Source: Streptomyces flavochromogenes (GTDB lineage Bacteria; Actinomycetota; Actinomycetes; Streptomycetales; Streptomycetaceae). Taken from it: a stretch of 64,000 nt of DNA. Positions 56,902 through 64,000 of this stretch are shown here, piece after piece. The DNA lies in the NCBI RefSeq assembly GCF_000717595.1, contig NZ_JNZO01000031.1, positions 1 through 64,000 on the forward strand, written 5' to 3'. Numbering within the stretch: position 1 is the stretch's first letter; every line of letters begins with the position of its first letter. The translations under genes were made by a program, and so were the position numbers. The notes beneath the pieces are model-generated. The model was not told where the DNA came from, ran no database searches, and saw only the letters and a program-made list of their open reading frames with translations.

Positions 56902-57837
56902 ATGAGAAACGAAACGCGGGGAACCGTCGAACTCACCCTCGCCATGGTGCTCTCCGGCACCCTCGGCGTCTTCGTCGTCGAGTCCGGGGCCTCACCCTTC
57001 GAGGTGGTGTTCTTCCGGTGCCTGTTCGGGGCCGTCGCGCTCGGGGCGTACAGCCTGGCGCGGGGGTTCTTCACCGGACACGGGTTCACCGGGCGGAAGC
57101 TGGGACTGGCGGCGCTCGGCGGGGTGTTCATCGTCTTCAACTGGGTGTTCCTCTTCGAGGCGTACGAGGCCACCTCGATCTCGCTGGCCACCGTCGTCTA
57201 CCACACCCAGCCCTTCTTCCTGGTGCTGCTCGGGGCGGTCTTCCTGCGGGAGCGGATCTCCGCGGGGAAGCTCGGATGGCTCGCGCTGGCCTTCGCCGGA
57301 CTCGTCCTCGTGTCCGGGGTACGGCCCGGGGAGACGGCGTCCCTCAAGGGGCTGGGGTTCGCGCTCGCCGCCGCCGTGCTCTACGCCCTCGCGACCTTCG
57401 TGACCAAGCGGATCGCCGGCGTACGGCCGCATCTGATCGCCCTCGTGCAGGTCGTGACCGGTCTGCCGCTGCTGCTGCCGTTCGCCGACTTCGGGGCGGT
57501 GGGCGGGCCCGGCACCGGCTGGCTGTGGCTCGTGGGGCTCGGGATCATCCACACCGGGCTGATGTACGTGCTGATGTACGCCGCCTACGCCAAGCTGCCC
57601 ACCGCCAAGATCGCGGTCCTGGCCTTCACCTACCCGGCGGTCGCGATGGGCGTCGACTGGGCGGTGTACGGGCACCACATCGGGCTCGTCCAGGCGCTCG
57701 GTGTCCCGCTGATCGTCCTCGCGAGCCTCAAGGTCACCCTGTCGGGCTCTGCTCCCGCACGAGTCGTCGCGCCTGCTCCACGAACAGCCGGACATGAGCG
57801 GGAAGCCGCTTCCCCCGCCGCCACGCGAGCTGTGTGA
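56902..57837 (+). CDS. EamA/DMT family transporter
   Basis: A 311-residue membrane protein with ten helices in two EamA repeats: VELTLAMVLSGTLGVFVVESG, EATSISLATVVYHTQPFFLV in the first; ALAAAVLYALATFVTKRIAG and LPTAKIAVLAFTYPAVAMGVDW in the second. Carriers of this type export amino acids or metabolites. The last 35 codons run antisense through the end of the LysR gene (104-base tail-to-tail overlap). Leaderless start. Confidence 0.9.
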   Translation: MRNETRGTVELTLAMVLSGTLGVFVVESGASPFEVVFFRCLFGAVALGAYSLARGFFTGHGFTGRKLGLAALGGVFIVFNWVFLFEAYEATSISLATVVYHTQPFFLVLLGAVFLRERISAGKLGWLALAFAGLVLVSGVRPGETASLKGLGFALAAAVLYALATFVTKRIAGVRPHLIALVQVVTGLPLLLPFADFGAVGGPGTGWLWLVGLGIIHTGLMYVLMYAAYAKLPTAKIAVLAFTYPAVAMGVDWAVYGHHIGLVQALGVPLIVLASLKVTLSGSAPARVVAPAPRTAGHEREAASPAATRAV

Positions 57838-58624
57838 ACAGGGTGAACGGGGCCTCCCAGTCCAGCGCGACGAGCGTCCCGGACGTCAGCTCCGCCGCGA
57901 CGGCCACCCGGGGAAGCAGCGCCACCCCGAGGCCCGCGGCCACCCCCCGCTTGGTCGCCTCGATCGTGCCGAACTCCATGAACGGCGGCGCCCACTCCCG
58001 CAGCTCCGCCTCGAAGAGGTCGCGGTACGGACAGCCCGGCTCGGTGCCCACCAGCTGCGCCCCGGCCAGATCCGCGGCGGTCAGCCCCGTACGCCCCACC
58101 AGGGGATGTCCGGGACCCGCCACCAGGACCAGCGGCTCGGGCGCGAGCACCTCCGACTCCAGGCCCTCGTGCTCCGTGTCCGGTTCCATCAGGAAACCGA
58201 CGTCGTACGTGCCCTGCCGCAGCGCCTGCCGGGTCTCGTCGCCGAGCGTGGGCCGCAGCGTCAGCCGCACCGCCGGGTAGCGGTGGTGGAAGTACTCCAG
58301 GAGCGGCGGCAGCCGGTAGGAGGTGAGGGACTCCATCGTGCCGACGGCGATCGTGCCCGTGGGGTCCGCCGTGGCCGCCACCGCCGTACGGGCCTCCTCC
58401 GCCAGCTCCGCCATTCCCCGGGCGTACGGCAGCAGCCGCTCGCCGGCCTCGGTGAGGCGGATGCGGCTGCCGAGGCGCTCGAAGAGTTCCACGCCGAGCG
58501 AGGACTCCAGGGACCGGATCTGGCCGGTGACGCTGGACTGCGCGTAACCGAGTTCGGCGGCGGCCCGGGTGAAGGAGAGGACGGTGGCGACCTTCTCGAA
58601 GGTGGCCAGGAGCCGGAGCTCCAT
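57734..58624 (-). CDS. LysR family regulator
   Basis: A 296-residue regulator. N-terminal helix-turn-helix (LLATFEKVATVLSFTRAAAEL; YAQSSVTGQIRSLESSLGVEL) and a two-lobe effector domain (GTIAVGTMESLTSYRLPPLLEYF). Its gene overlaps the 3' end of the EamA gene by 104 bases. Stop and start overlap with the upstream PLDc_N gene (TGATG), so it may be co-transcribed with it. EamA is its most likely target. Confidence 0.91.
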   Translation of the reverse strand: MELRLLATFEKVATVLSFTRAAAELGYAQSSVTGQIRSLESSLGVELFERLGSRIRLTEAGERLLPYARGMAELAEEARTAVAATADPTGTIAVGTMESLTSYRLPPLLEYFHHRYPAVRLTLRPTLGDETRQALRQGTYDVGFLMEPDTEHEGLESEVLAPEPLVLVAGPGHPLVGRTGLTAADLAGAQLVGTEPGCPYRDLFEAELREWAPPFMEFGTIEATKRGVAAGLGVALLPRVAVAAELTSGTLVALDWEAPFTLFTQLAWRRGKRLPAHVRLFVEQARRLVREQSPTG

Positions 58625-58971
58625 CAGCTCTCGGTGTCCTCGCCGCGCTCGCGCTTCTTCGGGTCCTCGTCCGCACGCGGATCGGGGGCGGGGTCGTCCT
58701 CCCGCTTCTCGTCCCTCAGGGACTTCAGGAACTCGGGGTTGTCGTCGGGGGCGACCCAGCCGCCCGTTCCCGCTCCGCGCCCGGTCCGTGGGCTCCGTTC
58801 CTTGCCCGCCACGATCCAGCCGATCGCCCCGACCACCGAGAACAGCAGGACGACGATGGCCCAGACCGGCTTCGGAAGGTGCTTGACCTCTTCTTCCGGG
58901 GTGTTCAGGCAGTCGATGAAGGCATAGATCATCAGCGCCAGCGGGACGATGAACAGCAGCGCCCTGAGCAT
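58624..58971 (-). CDS. PLDc_N-type small membrane protein
   Basis: A 115-residue protein. Two transmembrane helices ([40 protein letters not shown]) joined by a short loop with LPKPV, i.e. the PLDc_N membrane module, then an acidic, charged cytoplasmic tail ([20 protein letters not shown]). No phospholipase catalytic domain is present. ATG 58971 with GGGGGC upstream. Its stop overlaps the LysR start. Confidence 0.86.
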   Translation of the reverse strand: MLRALLFIVPLALMIYAFIDCLNTPEEEVKHLPKPVWAIVVLLFSVVGAIGWIVAGKERSPRTGRGAGTGGWVAPDDNPEFLKSLRDEKREDDPAPDPRADEDPKKRERGEDTES

Positions 58972-59047
58972 GTGGGACAGCCCCCTGGAAGCAGTGATGG
59001 GGCTCGTTTCGACCGCCCCGGTGACAGGCCCAGCGTAGCCCGTGGCG

Positions 59048-59053
59048 GATACT
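59048..59053 (+). promoter_or_regulatory. Candidate -10 box of mqnL
   Basis: GATACT ends 7 bases before ATG 59061. Confidence 0.38.
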
Positions 59054-59060
59054 GGCCCCT

Positions 59061-60518
59061 ATGGCTTACGACGATCTCCGCTCGCTGCTCAGGGCCCTCG
59101 AGCGCGAAGGCGACCTCAAGCGCATCAAGGCCGAAGTCGACCCGTACCTGGAGGTCGGGGAGATCGTCGACCGGGTGAACAAGGCGGGGGGTCCGGCGCT
59201 TCTCTTCGAGAAGGTCAAGGGCTCCTCGATGCCGCTCGCGATGAACGTCTTCGGGACCGACCGCCGGCTCCTCAAGGCCCTCGGCCTGAAGTCGTACGGC
59301 GAGATCAGCGAGAAGATCGGCGGGCTGCTCAAGCCCGAGCTTCCGCACGGTTTCGTCGGTGTCCGCGAGGCCTTCGGCAAGCTCGGCTCCATGGTCCACG
59401 TGCCGCCGAAGAAGGTGAAGTCGGACTCCGCGCCCGTGCAGGAGGTCGTGCTCACCGGGGACGACGTCGATCTCGATCTTCTTCCCGCGCTCTTCACCTG
59501 GCCCAAGGACGGCGGCTCCTTCTTCAATCTGGGCCTCACGCACACGAAGCATCCGGAGACCGGCGTCCGGAACCTCGGCCTCTACCGGCTCCAGCGGCAC
59601 GACAAGCGCACCATCGGCATGCACTGGCAGATCCACAAGGACAGCCGCAACCACTACGCCGTCGCGGCGGCGAAGGGCGAGCGGCTGCCGGTCGCCATCG
59701 CCTTCGGCTGCCCGCCGGCCGTCACGTACGCCTCCACCGCCCCGCTGCCCGGTGACATCGACGAGTACCTGTTCGCCGGCTTCGTGCAGGGCAAGCGGAT
59801 CGAGATGGTCGACTGCAAGACCGTTCCGCTCCAGGTCCCGGCACATGCCGAGGTCGTCGTCGAGGGCTGGCTGGAGCCGGGCGAGATGCTGCCGGAGGGG
59901 CCCTTCGGCGACCACACCGGCTTCTACACGCCGCAGGAGCCCTTCCCCGCGCTGAAGATCGACTGCATCACGATGCGGAAGCGTCCGCTGCTGCAGTCGA
60001 TCGTCGTCGGCCGGCCGCCGACCGAGGACGGTCCGCTGGGCCGTGCGACGGAGCGTTTCTTCCTGCCGCTCCTCAAGATCATCGTGCCGGACATCGTCGA
60101 CTACCACCTGCCGGAGTCGGGCGGCTTCCACAACTGCGCGATCGTCTCGATCGACAAGAAGTACCCGAAGCACGCGCAGAAGGTCATGCACGCCATCTGG
60201 GGCGCGCACATGATGTCGCTGACCAAGCTGATCATCGTGGTCGACAAGGACTGCGACGTCCACGACCTGCACGAGGTGTCCTGGCGGGCCCTCGGCAACA
60301 CCGACTACTCCCGTGACCTCACGGTCGTCGAGGGGCCGGTCGACCACCTCGACCACGCCTCCTACCAGCAGTTCTGGGGCGGCAAGGCGGGCATCGACGC
60401 CACGAAGAAGCTGCCCGAGGAGGGCTACACCCGGGACGGCGGCTGGCCGGACATGGTCGAGTCGGACCCGGCGACGGCGGCCCTCGTGGACCGCCGCTGG
60501 AAGGAGTACGGGCTGTGA
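59061..60518 (+). CDS. mqnL: Menaquinone biosynthesis decarboxylase, UbiD family
   Basis: A 485-residue prenylated-FMN decarboxylase of the UbiD type. N-terminal YDDLRSLLRALEREGDLKRI, mid-domain GLYRLQRHDKRTIGMHWQIHKD with metal/cofactor-site residues, and EGPFGDHTGFYTPQEPFP in the active-site Glu-Asp region. In the futalosine pathway MqnL removes the carboxyl group after prenylation by MqnP. It needs a UbiX-type flavin prenyltransferase (MqnM), which is not in this window. It overlaps the next gene by 4 bases. Confidence 0.92.
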   Translation: MAYDDLRSLLRALEREGDLKRIKAEVDPYLEVGEIVDRVNKAGGPALLFEKVKGSSMPLAMNVFGTDRRLLKALGLKSYGEISEKIGGLLKPELPHGFVGVREAFGKLGSMVHVPPKKVKSDSAPVQEVVLTGDDVDLDLLPALFTWPKDGGSFFNLGLTHTKHPETGVRNLGLYRLQRHDKRTIGMHWQIHKDSRNHYAVAAAKGERLPVAIAFGCPPAVTYASTAPLPGDIDEYLFAGFVQGKRIEMVDCKTVPLQVPAHAEVVVEGWLEPGEMLPEGPFGDHTGFYTPQEPFPALKIDCITMRKRPLLQSIVVGRPPTEDGPLGRATERFFLPLLKIIVPDIVDYHLPESGGFHNCAIVSIDKKYPKHAQKVMHAIWGAHMMSLTKLIIVVDKDCDVHDLHEVSWRALGNTDYSRDLTVVEGPVDHLDHASYQQFWGGKAGIDATKKLPEEGYTRDGGWPDMVESDPATAALVDRRWKEYGL

Positions 60519-60913
60519 CCACGGCCGCGGGGCTCCGCATCGGGGACGACCTGGCCTGGGTCGAGCTGGCGCCCGACCAGGAGGGGCCGGACCTGTGGCG
60601 GGTGACGGCCGACTGGGACAGCGCCTTCACGGCCGACTTCGACGCCCATCTCCGGGCCGAGGAGGTCGCCGCCTTCGCGGACGCGCTGCTGGCCGGGGTC
60701 GACAGCGGGGGTTCGTTCCGCCTGGAGGTGACGGCGAGCAGGAGCAACCCGCTGCTCCTCCAGTCGATCCTGGCGGGCGACGGCCTCGCCTTCCTCGTGC
60801 GGCTCACGCCCAAGGGGCACGACACGGCTGTGCACCTCGACCTGGAGCTCGACCCGATGGACCGGGCCGAGCTGCGCGGTCGAATCGAAGAGTTCCGGAG
60901 GTCCCTCGTATGA
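60515..60913 (+). CDS. Conserved small protein in the menaquinone cluster
   Basis: A 132-residue soluble protein, alpha/beta in pattern: LRIGDDLAWVELAPDQEGPD, TADWDSAFTADFDAHLRAEE, FRLEVTASRSNPLLLQSILAG, AVHLDLELDPMDRAELRGRI. No recognised family. GTG 60515 overlaps the mqnL stop and its own stop overlaps mqnP by 4 bases (ATGA), so it is tightly coupled to both. Confidence 0.72.
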   Translation: MTTAAGLRIGDDLAWVELAPDQEGPDLWRVTADWDSAFTADFDAHLRAEEVAAFADALLAGVDSGGSFRLEVTASRSNPLLLQSILAGDGLAFLVRLTPKGHDTAVHLDLELDPMDRAELRGRIEEFRRSLV

Positions 60914-61833
60914 CATCGGCCGCCGAAGGCGTCCTCGGCCAGGGGCCCGCGCCCGACTCCGACGGGAAGGTGAAGTCCTTCCTGCGCCTCGTGATGATCG
61001 AGCACTCGGTGTTCGCGCTGCCCTTCGCCTACACCGCCGCGCTCACCGCGATGTACCAGGTCGACAAGAACATCCACTGGTGGACGCTCTTCCTCGTCAC
61101 CGTCTGCATGGTGGGTCTGCGGACCTTCGCCATGGCCTGCAACCGGATCATCGACCGCGAGATCGACGCGCGCAATCCGCGGACGGCCAACCGCGAGCTG
61201 GTGACCGGTGCCGTGTCGGTGCGGTCGGCGTGGACCGGGGCCGGGATCGCCGTCTTCGTCTTCCTCGGCGCCGCCGCCCTGCTCAACCCGCTCTGTCTGG
61301 CCCTCGCGCCGCTCGCCGTCATCCCGATGGTCGTCTATCCGTACGGCAAGCGGTTCACCAACTTCCCGCACGCCATCCTGGGCCTCGCCCAGGCCATCGG
61401 ACCCATCGGGGCCTGGCTCGCGGTGACCGGCGCATGGTCCTGGGACGCGGTCATCCTGGGCCTCGCGGTGGGCGTCTGGATCGGCGGCTTCGACCTGATC
61501 TTCGCCTGCCAGGACGTGCAGGCGGACCGGGCGCACGGTGTCCTGTCCGTACCGGCGCGCTTCGGGATCCCGGCGGCCCTCTGGGGGGCACGCGCCTCCG
61601 CGGTCGTCACCACGGGACTGCTCGTCTGGTACGCCCTCGCCACCGGCGCCGGTGTCTTCTTCTGGGCCGGCCTCGTGATCGTGGTGGCCGCGTTCTGCTA
61701 CGAGCACTCGATCGTGAAGCCGCACGACCTGTCGCGCCTGAACCGCGCGTTCTTCACGGTGAACGGTTTCATCGGCATGGCGCTGTTCGTGTGCGCCCTC
61801 CTCGACCTGCTGGTCCGCGGACTCACTCCGTAA
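60910..61833 (+). CDS. mqnP: Menaquinone biosynthesis prenyltransferase, UbiA family
   Basis: A 307-residue integral membrane prenyltransferase. The first aspartate-rich motif is Asn78-Asp82-Asp86 (ACNRIIDREIDARNP); the second is CQDVQADRAHG near residue 205. About eight helices. MqnP attaches the isoprenoid to 1,4-dihydroxy-6-naphthoate (or its carboxylate) before MqnL decarboxylation. It ends 11 bases inside the TetR stop on the other strand. Confidence 0.93.
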   Translation: MTSAAEGVLGQGPAPDSDGKVKSFLRLVMIEHSVFALPFAYTAALTAMYQVDKNIHWWTLFLVTVCMVGLRTFAMACNRIIDREIDARNPRTANRELVTGAVSVRSAWTGAGIAVFVFLGAAALLNPLCLALAPLAVIPMVVYPYGKRFTNFPHAILGLAQAIGPIGAWLAVTGAWSWDAVILGLAVGVWIGGFDLIFACQDVQADRAHGVLSVPARFGIPAALWGARASAVVTTGLLVWYALATGAGVFFWAGLVIVVAAFCYEHSIVKPHDLSRLNRAFFTVNGFIGMALFVCALLDLLVRGLTP

Positions 61834-62569
61834 CACCCGCCCCGGGGGCGAAGTGGTCGAGGAGCGCGTCGAGTCCCGCGGCCATGACCTCCGGGCCGCC
61901 GCGCCGGGCGAGCGTCGGGGCGGCGGCGCGCAGAGACGGCAGCTCGCGCGCCGGCATGCGGTGCAGCCCGAGACGGAAGGCCGGATCGGGCTCGTCGGGG
62001 TTGTCGACCATGGCCCGCAGGTCTCCGAGGATGCAGCCCAGGATCCAGCCGCTGACGGCCCGGAAGGCCGTCACCGTGGCCTCCTCGTCGAGACCCGCCC
62101 GGTTCAGGAGCGCCAGGACGCGTTCGTGGTCCCTCAGGACGGCGAGCGGACGGCGCGCGAGCGGGACCGCCAGCATGCGGGTGGCCAGGAGCGGGGCCAC
62201 ATGGGGGTGACCGAGAGCGACCCGGTAGGTCGCGGCGGCGATGCGGTGGAGCTCGTCCCGCCATTCGGGTGACTCCTCGGAGGCGGCCAGCTCCTCCTCC
62301 AGCTCGGCGTAGAGCGCCTCCACCAGTCCGTCGAGCAGCGCGTCCTTCCCGGCGGCGTACCGGTACAGCGCCATGGCCTCGACCCCGAGCTCCGCGCCGG
62401 TGCGGCGCATGCTCAGCGCGGAGAGCCCTTCGCGGTCGACCAGCCCCAGGGCGGCGGTGAGCACGAGCTCGCGGCTCAGGCGGCCGTAGCGCCCGTGGTC
62501 ACCCGCGCGCCGGCCGGGTGCCCGGCGCTCCGCCGGGGGCCCTGCGGTGGGGTCCTTCTCGATCGCCAT
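61823..62569 (-). CDS. TetR family regulator
   Basis: A 248-residue repressor. The N-terminal helix-turn-helix follows a basic tail: RELVLTAALGLVDREGLSAL, RRTGAELGVEAMALYRYAAG; then a TetR_C-type ligand domain (FRAVSGWILGCILGDLRAM). ATG 62569 has AAGGCGG 4 bases upstream; ATG 62593 (MSHGQGG) is the alternative. It converges on mqnP with an 11-base overlap. Divergent from the GT2 gene; a palindrome lies in between. Confidence 0.87.
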   Translation of the reverse strand: MAIEKDPTAGPPAERRAPGRRAGDHGRYGRLSRELVLTAALGLVDREGLSALSMRRTGAELGVEAMALYRYAAGKDALLDGLVEALYAELEEELAASEESPEWRDELHRIAAATYRVALGHPHVAPLLATRMLAVPLARRPLAVLRDHERVLALLNRAGLDEEATVTAFRAVSGWILGCILGDLRAMVDNPDEPDPAFRLGLHRMPARELPSLRAAAPTLARRGGPEVMAAGLDALLDHFAPGAGVTE

Positions 62570-62612
62570 CTGCCCGCCTTGACCGTGGGACATCTAGGGA
62601 TAAAGTGTACAT

Positions 62613-62629
62613 ATACGTCGTAAACGTAT
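62613..62629. promoter_or_regulatory. Operator-like palindrome between the TetR and GT2 genes
   Basis: ATACGT-CGTAA-ACGTAT, 17 bp, in an AT-rich patch (TACATATACG) that also should hold the tetR promoter. Confidence 0.55.
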
Positions 62630-62725
62630 GGTGCATCGTCAGGGTGTACCCCTCGCGCACCGCACTCCGGCGGACGGCCTCCGAAGCACGACACGACCGT
62701 GCGCCGCATCCCTCTCGGAGCCATC

Positions 62726-63553
62726 ATGACCACGCACCCGACTCTGCCGCGCAGCACCGAATCCGAGCTCGCCGACCACCCGCTCCGCCGCTCGACCGAC
62801 CCGCCCCCGCATCCGATGCGGCGCGCCGGGGACAGGACGCCGACCCGGCCCGCGGTGAGTCTGGTGATCCCGGCCCTCAACGAGGCACGCAACATCCCCT
62901 GGGTCTTCGAACAGATCCCGGACTGCGTCGGCGAGGTCCTGCTGATCGACGGCGACTCCCACGACGCCACGGTCCCCGTGGCGACCCGGATCCTGCCGAC
63001 GGTCCGCAGTCTGCGGCAGAGCGGCAAGGGCAAGGGCAACGCCCTGCGCACCGGCTTCCTCGAGGCGCGCGGCGACTACGTGGTGATGATGGACGCCGAC
63101 GGCAGCATGTCCCCGGCCGAGATCCCGCACTTCGTGCACTTCCTCGAGAACGGCTACGACTTCGTCAAGGGCTCCCGCTTCGTGGAGGGCGGCGGCTCCC
63201 TCGACATCACCACCTTCCGCAAGCTCGGCAACCACGCCCTGCTCGCCCTCGTGAACCGCCTCTACGACGCCACGCTGACCGACCTCTGCTACGGCTTCTG
63301 CGCCTTCCGGCGCAGCTTCCTCGACCAGCTGGACCTGCACGCCACCGGCTTCGAGATCGAGGCCGAGATGATCGTCCACGCGCTGCGCTCCGGCCTCCGG
63401 ATCGCCGAGGTCCCGAGCCTCGAACTGCCCCGCCGCAACGGACGGTCCAACCTCCACGCGATATCCGACGGGCGCCGGGTGCTGCGGACGCTCCTGTCCG
63501 AGCGTCCCGGCGGCCGCCTGGCGTCCGCCCCGCAGGAGCGGAGCACGTCGTGA
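62726..63553 (+). CDS. GT2 glycosyltransferase (DPM1-like)
   Basis: A 275-residue GT-A fold enzyme. VSLVIPALNEARNIPWVFEQ starts the fold (about residue 44), GEVLLIDGDSHDATV follows, and VVMMDADGSMSP is the DXD metal site. After it comes the polyprenol-phosphate type segment FVKGSRFVEGGG and RKLGNHALLALVNRLYDA. No membrane helix. Members transfer sugars to polyprenol phosphate. ATG 62726 has GGAG about 7 bases upstream. Its stop overlaps the next gene by 4 bases. Confidence 0.91.
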   Translation: MTTHPTLPRSTESELADHPLRRSTDPPPHPMRRAGDRTPTRPAVSLVIPALNEARNIPWVFEQIPDCVGEVLLIDGDSHDATVPVATRILPTVRSLRQSGKGKGNALRTGFLEARGDYVVMMDADGSMSPAEIPHFVHFLENGYDFVKGSRFVEGGGSLDITTFRKLGNHALLALVNRLYDATLTDLCYGFCAFRRSFLDQLDLHATGFEIEAEMIVHALRSGLRIAEVPSLELPRRNGRSNLHAISDGRRVLRTLLSERPGGRLASAPQERSTS

Positions 63554-64000
63554 CCGGCGGCGGCCCGCCTGCCACCGCGCCGCCGGCGCCGCCCGGTGCG
63601 GTCCCCCGCCCGCCCGCGCTGTCCGCGCCGCTGCCGGTGGTGGACATCGACCTCGCCGAGCCCGGGGTGTTCCGGCGCCCGGGGGGCGGGGCGCGGACCG
63701 GCCCCACCGGCCGCGCGCTCGGTCTCGTACGCCTCCACGGCCGTCCGCTGGGAATGGCCGAGGGGTACGGCCGGGGGCCCGAGGAGCTGTGGCAGGCACT
63801 CGCGGAGACGGCGCGGCGGGACTTCCCGACCGCGGGGGAGAGCACCGGTCCGTGTGGGAGCCCCGGCCCAGGCGGGAGCCCCGGCTTCGGCGGGACCCGC
63901 GGCCTGGGCGGGAGCCCCCGTCCCGGTGAGACCCCCGGCCTCGACGGGAACCCAGGCCCGGGCGGGGCCCGCGGCCTCGGTGGGAGGCCCCGCCTCGGCG
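63550..64000 (+). CDS. Partial gene: putative glycosyltransferase N-terminus with hexapeptide repeats
   Basis: GTG 63550 overlaps the GT2 stop and the frame stays open to the window edge (150 codons). Residues 1-30 are Pro/Ala-rich; 31-90 form a compact domain (PLPVVDIDLAEPGVF, RALGLVRLHGRPLGMAEGYG, EELWQALAETARRDFP), a pattern I associate with the N-terminus of glycosyltransferases paired with DPM1-like genes. From residue 103 it becomes eight tandem Gly-rich hexapeptides (consensus GSPGPG) that continue past the window. The catalytic part, if any, is outside. Confidence 0.72.
   Translation, partial: MTGGGPPATAPPAPPGAVPRPPALSAPLPVVDIDLAEPGVFRRPGGGARTGPTGRALGLVRLHGRPLGMAEGYGRGPEELWQALAETARRDFPTAGESTGPCGSPGPGGSPGFGGTRGLGGSPRPGETPGLDGNPGPGGARGLGGRPRLG
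63856..63999 (+). repeat. 18-bp tandem repeat (8 copies), in frame
   Basis: Eight units of 18 bp starting GGGAGCCCCGGCCCAGGC encode GSPGPG, GSPGFG, GTRGLG, GSPRPG, ETPGLD, GNPGPG, GARGLG and GRPRLG. A ninth may start at 64000. Units differ by substitutions but never break frame. Confidence 0.88.

Noticed and set aside
63856..63999. CRISPR-like array
   Set aside because: The repeats are contiguous without spacers, keep an open frame and vary between units; this is a coding tandem repeat.

Overview
The window is GC-rich (about 70% or more) and encodes BldN with its anti-sigma factor RsbN, Rex, an AURKAIP1/COX24-type bS22 protein, a class I lysyl-tRNA synthetase and futalosine-type menaquinone genes. 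Together these mark it as a Streptomyces (or very close relative) chromosome core segment. No phage, integrase, IS element or CRISPR array is visible.

Layout. 1-93: end of an rRNA operon (3' end of 5S) and its terminator. 112-7004: a rightward run of HAD phosphatase, MFS exporter, AcuC-type deacetylase, a putative phosphatase, a BdtA-like DNA-binding protein, bS22, an epimerase and a PlsC acyltransferase. 7075-9406: rsbN and bldN (leftward), the developmental sigma/anti-sigma pair, with a sigma-BldN-like promoter in front of rsbN. 9845-17467: a HAD-IB phosphatase, a glutaredoxin-like protein, then the redox-controlled rex-hemA-hemC-hemD operon behind a clear Rex operator, and hemB. 17475-27897: small DUF genes, argS and lysS (divergent), a DUF2637 membrane protein, two DUF3558 lipoproteins, rtcB and an SDR. 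28064-39756: accessory-type genes with many regulators (TetR, MarR, AraC, MerR), a flavin monooxygenase, acetyltransferases, a substrate-binding-like protein without signal peptide and a large amino-acid permease. 40589-48657: hemL, a histidine phosphatase, a Tat-exported lipoprotein and the cytochrome c maturation genes tlpA/resA-ccdA-resB-ccsB. 48715-56779: an SRPBCC protein, an unusual two-gene P-loop NTPase plus membrane-anchored periplasmic-binding-protein receptor module, an oxygenase-deaminase pair, a minimal GntR regulator and small hypotheticals, a decayed MFS fragment and a small secreted protein. 56902-61833: EamA exporter with LysR, and the menaquinone genes mqnL and mqnP around a small unknown gene. 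61823-64000: TetR, a GT2 glycosyltransferase and the start of a second gene that carries a hexapeptide-coding tandem repeat.

How it works together. Much of the conserved content serves the respiratory chain: heme synthesis (hemA, hemB, hemC, hemD, hemL), its NADH/NAD+ sensor Rex, cytochrome c maturation and menaquinone synthesis. A second theme is development (BldN, RsbN, BdtA-like). A third is translation and RNA repair (argS, lysS, bS22, rtcB). Many monocistronic genes have a TANNNT-type -10 box 6-8 bases before the start codon and no good Shine-Dalgarno, so leaderless transcription looks common here. Starts were chosen from ribosome-binding sites, leaderless spacing and family N-termini; alternatives are given where the choice is open.
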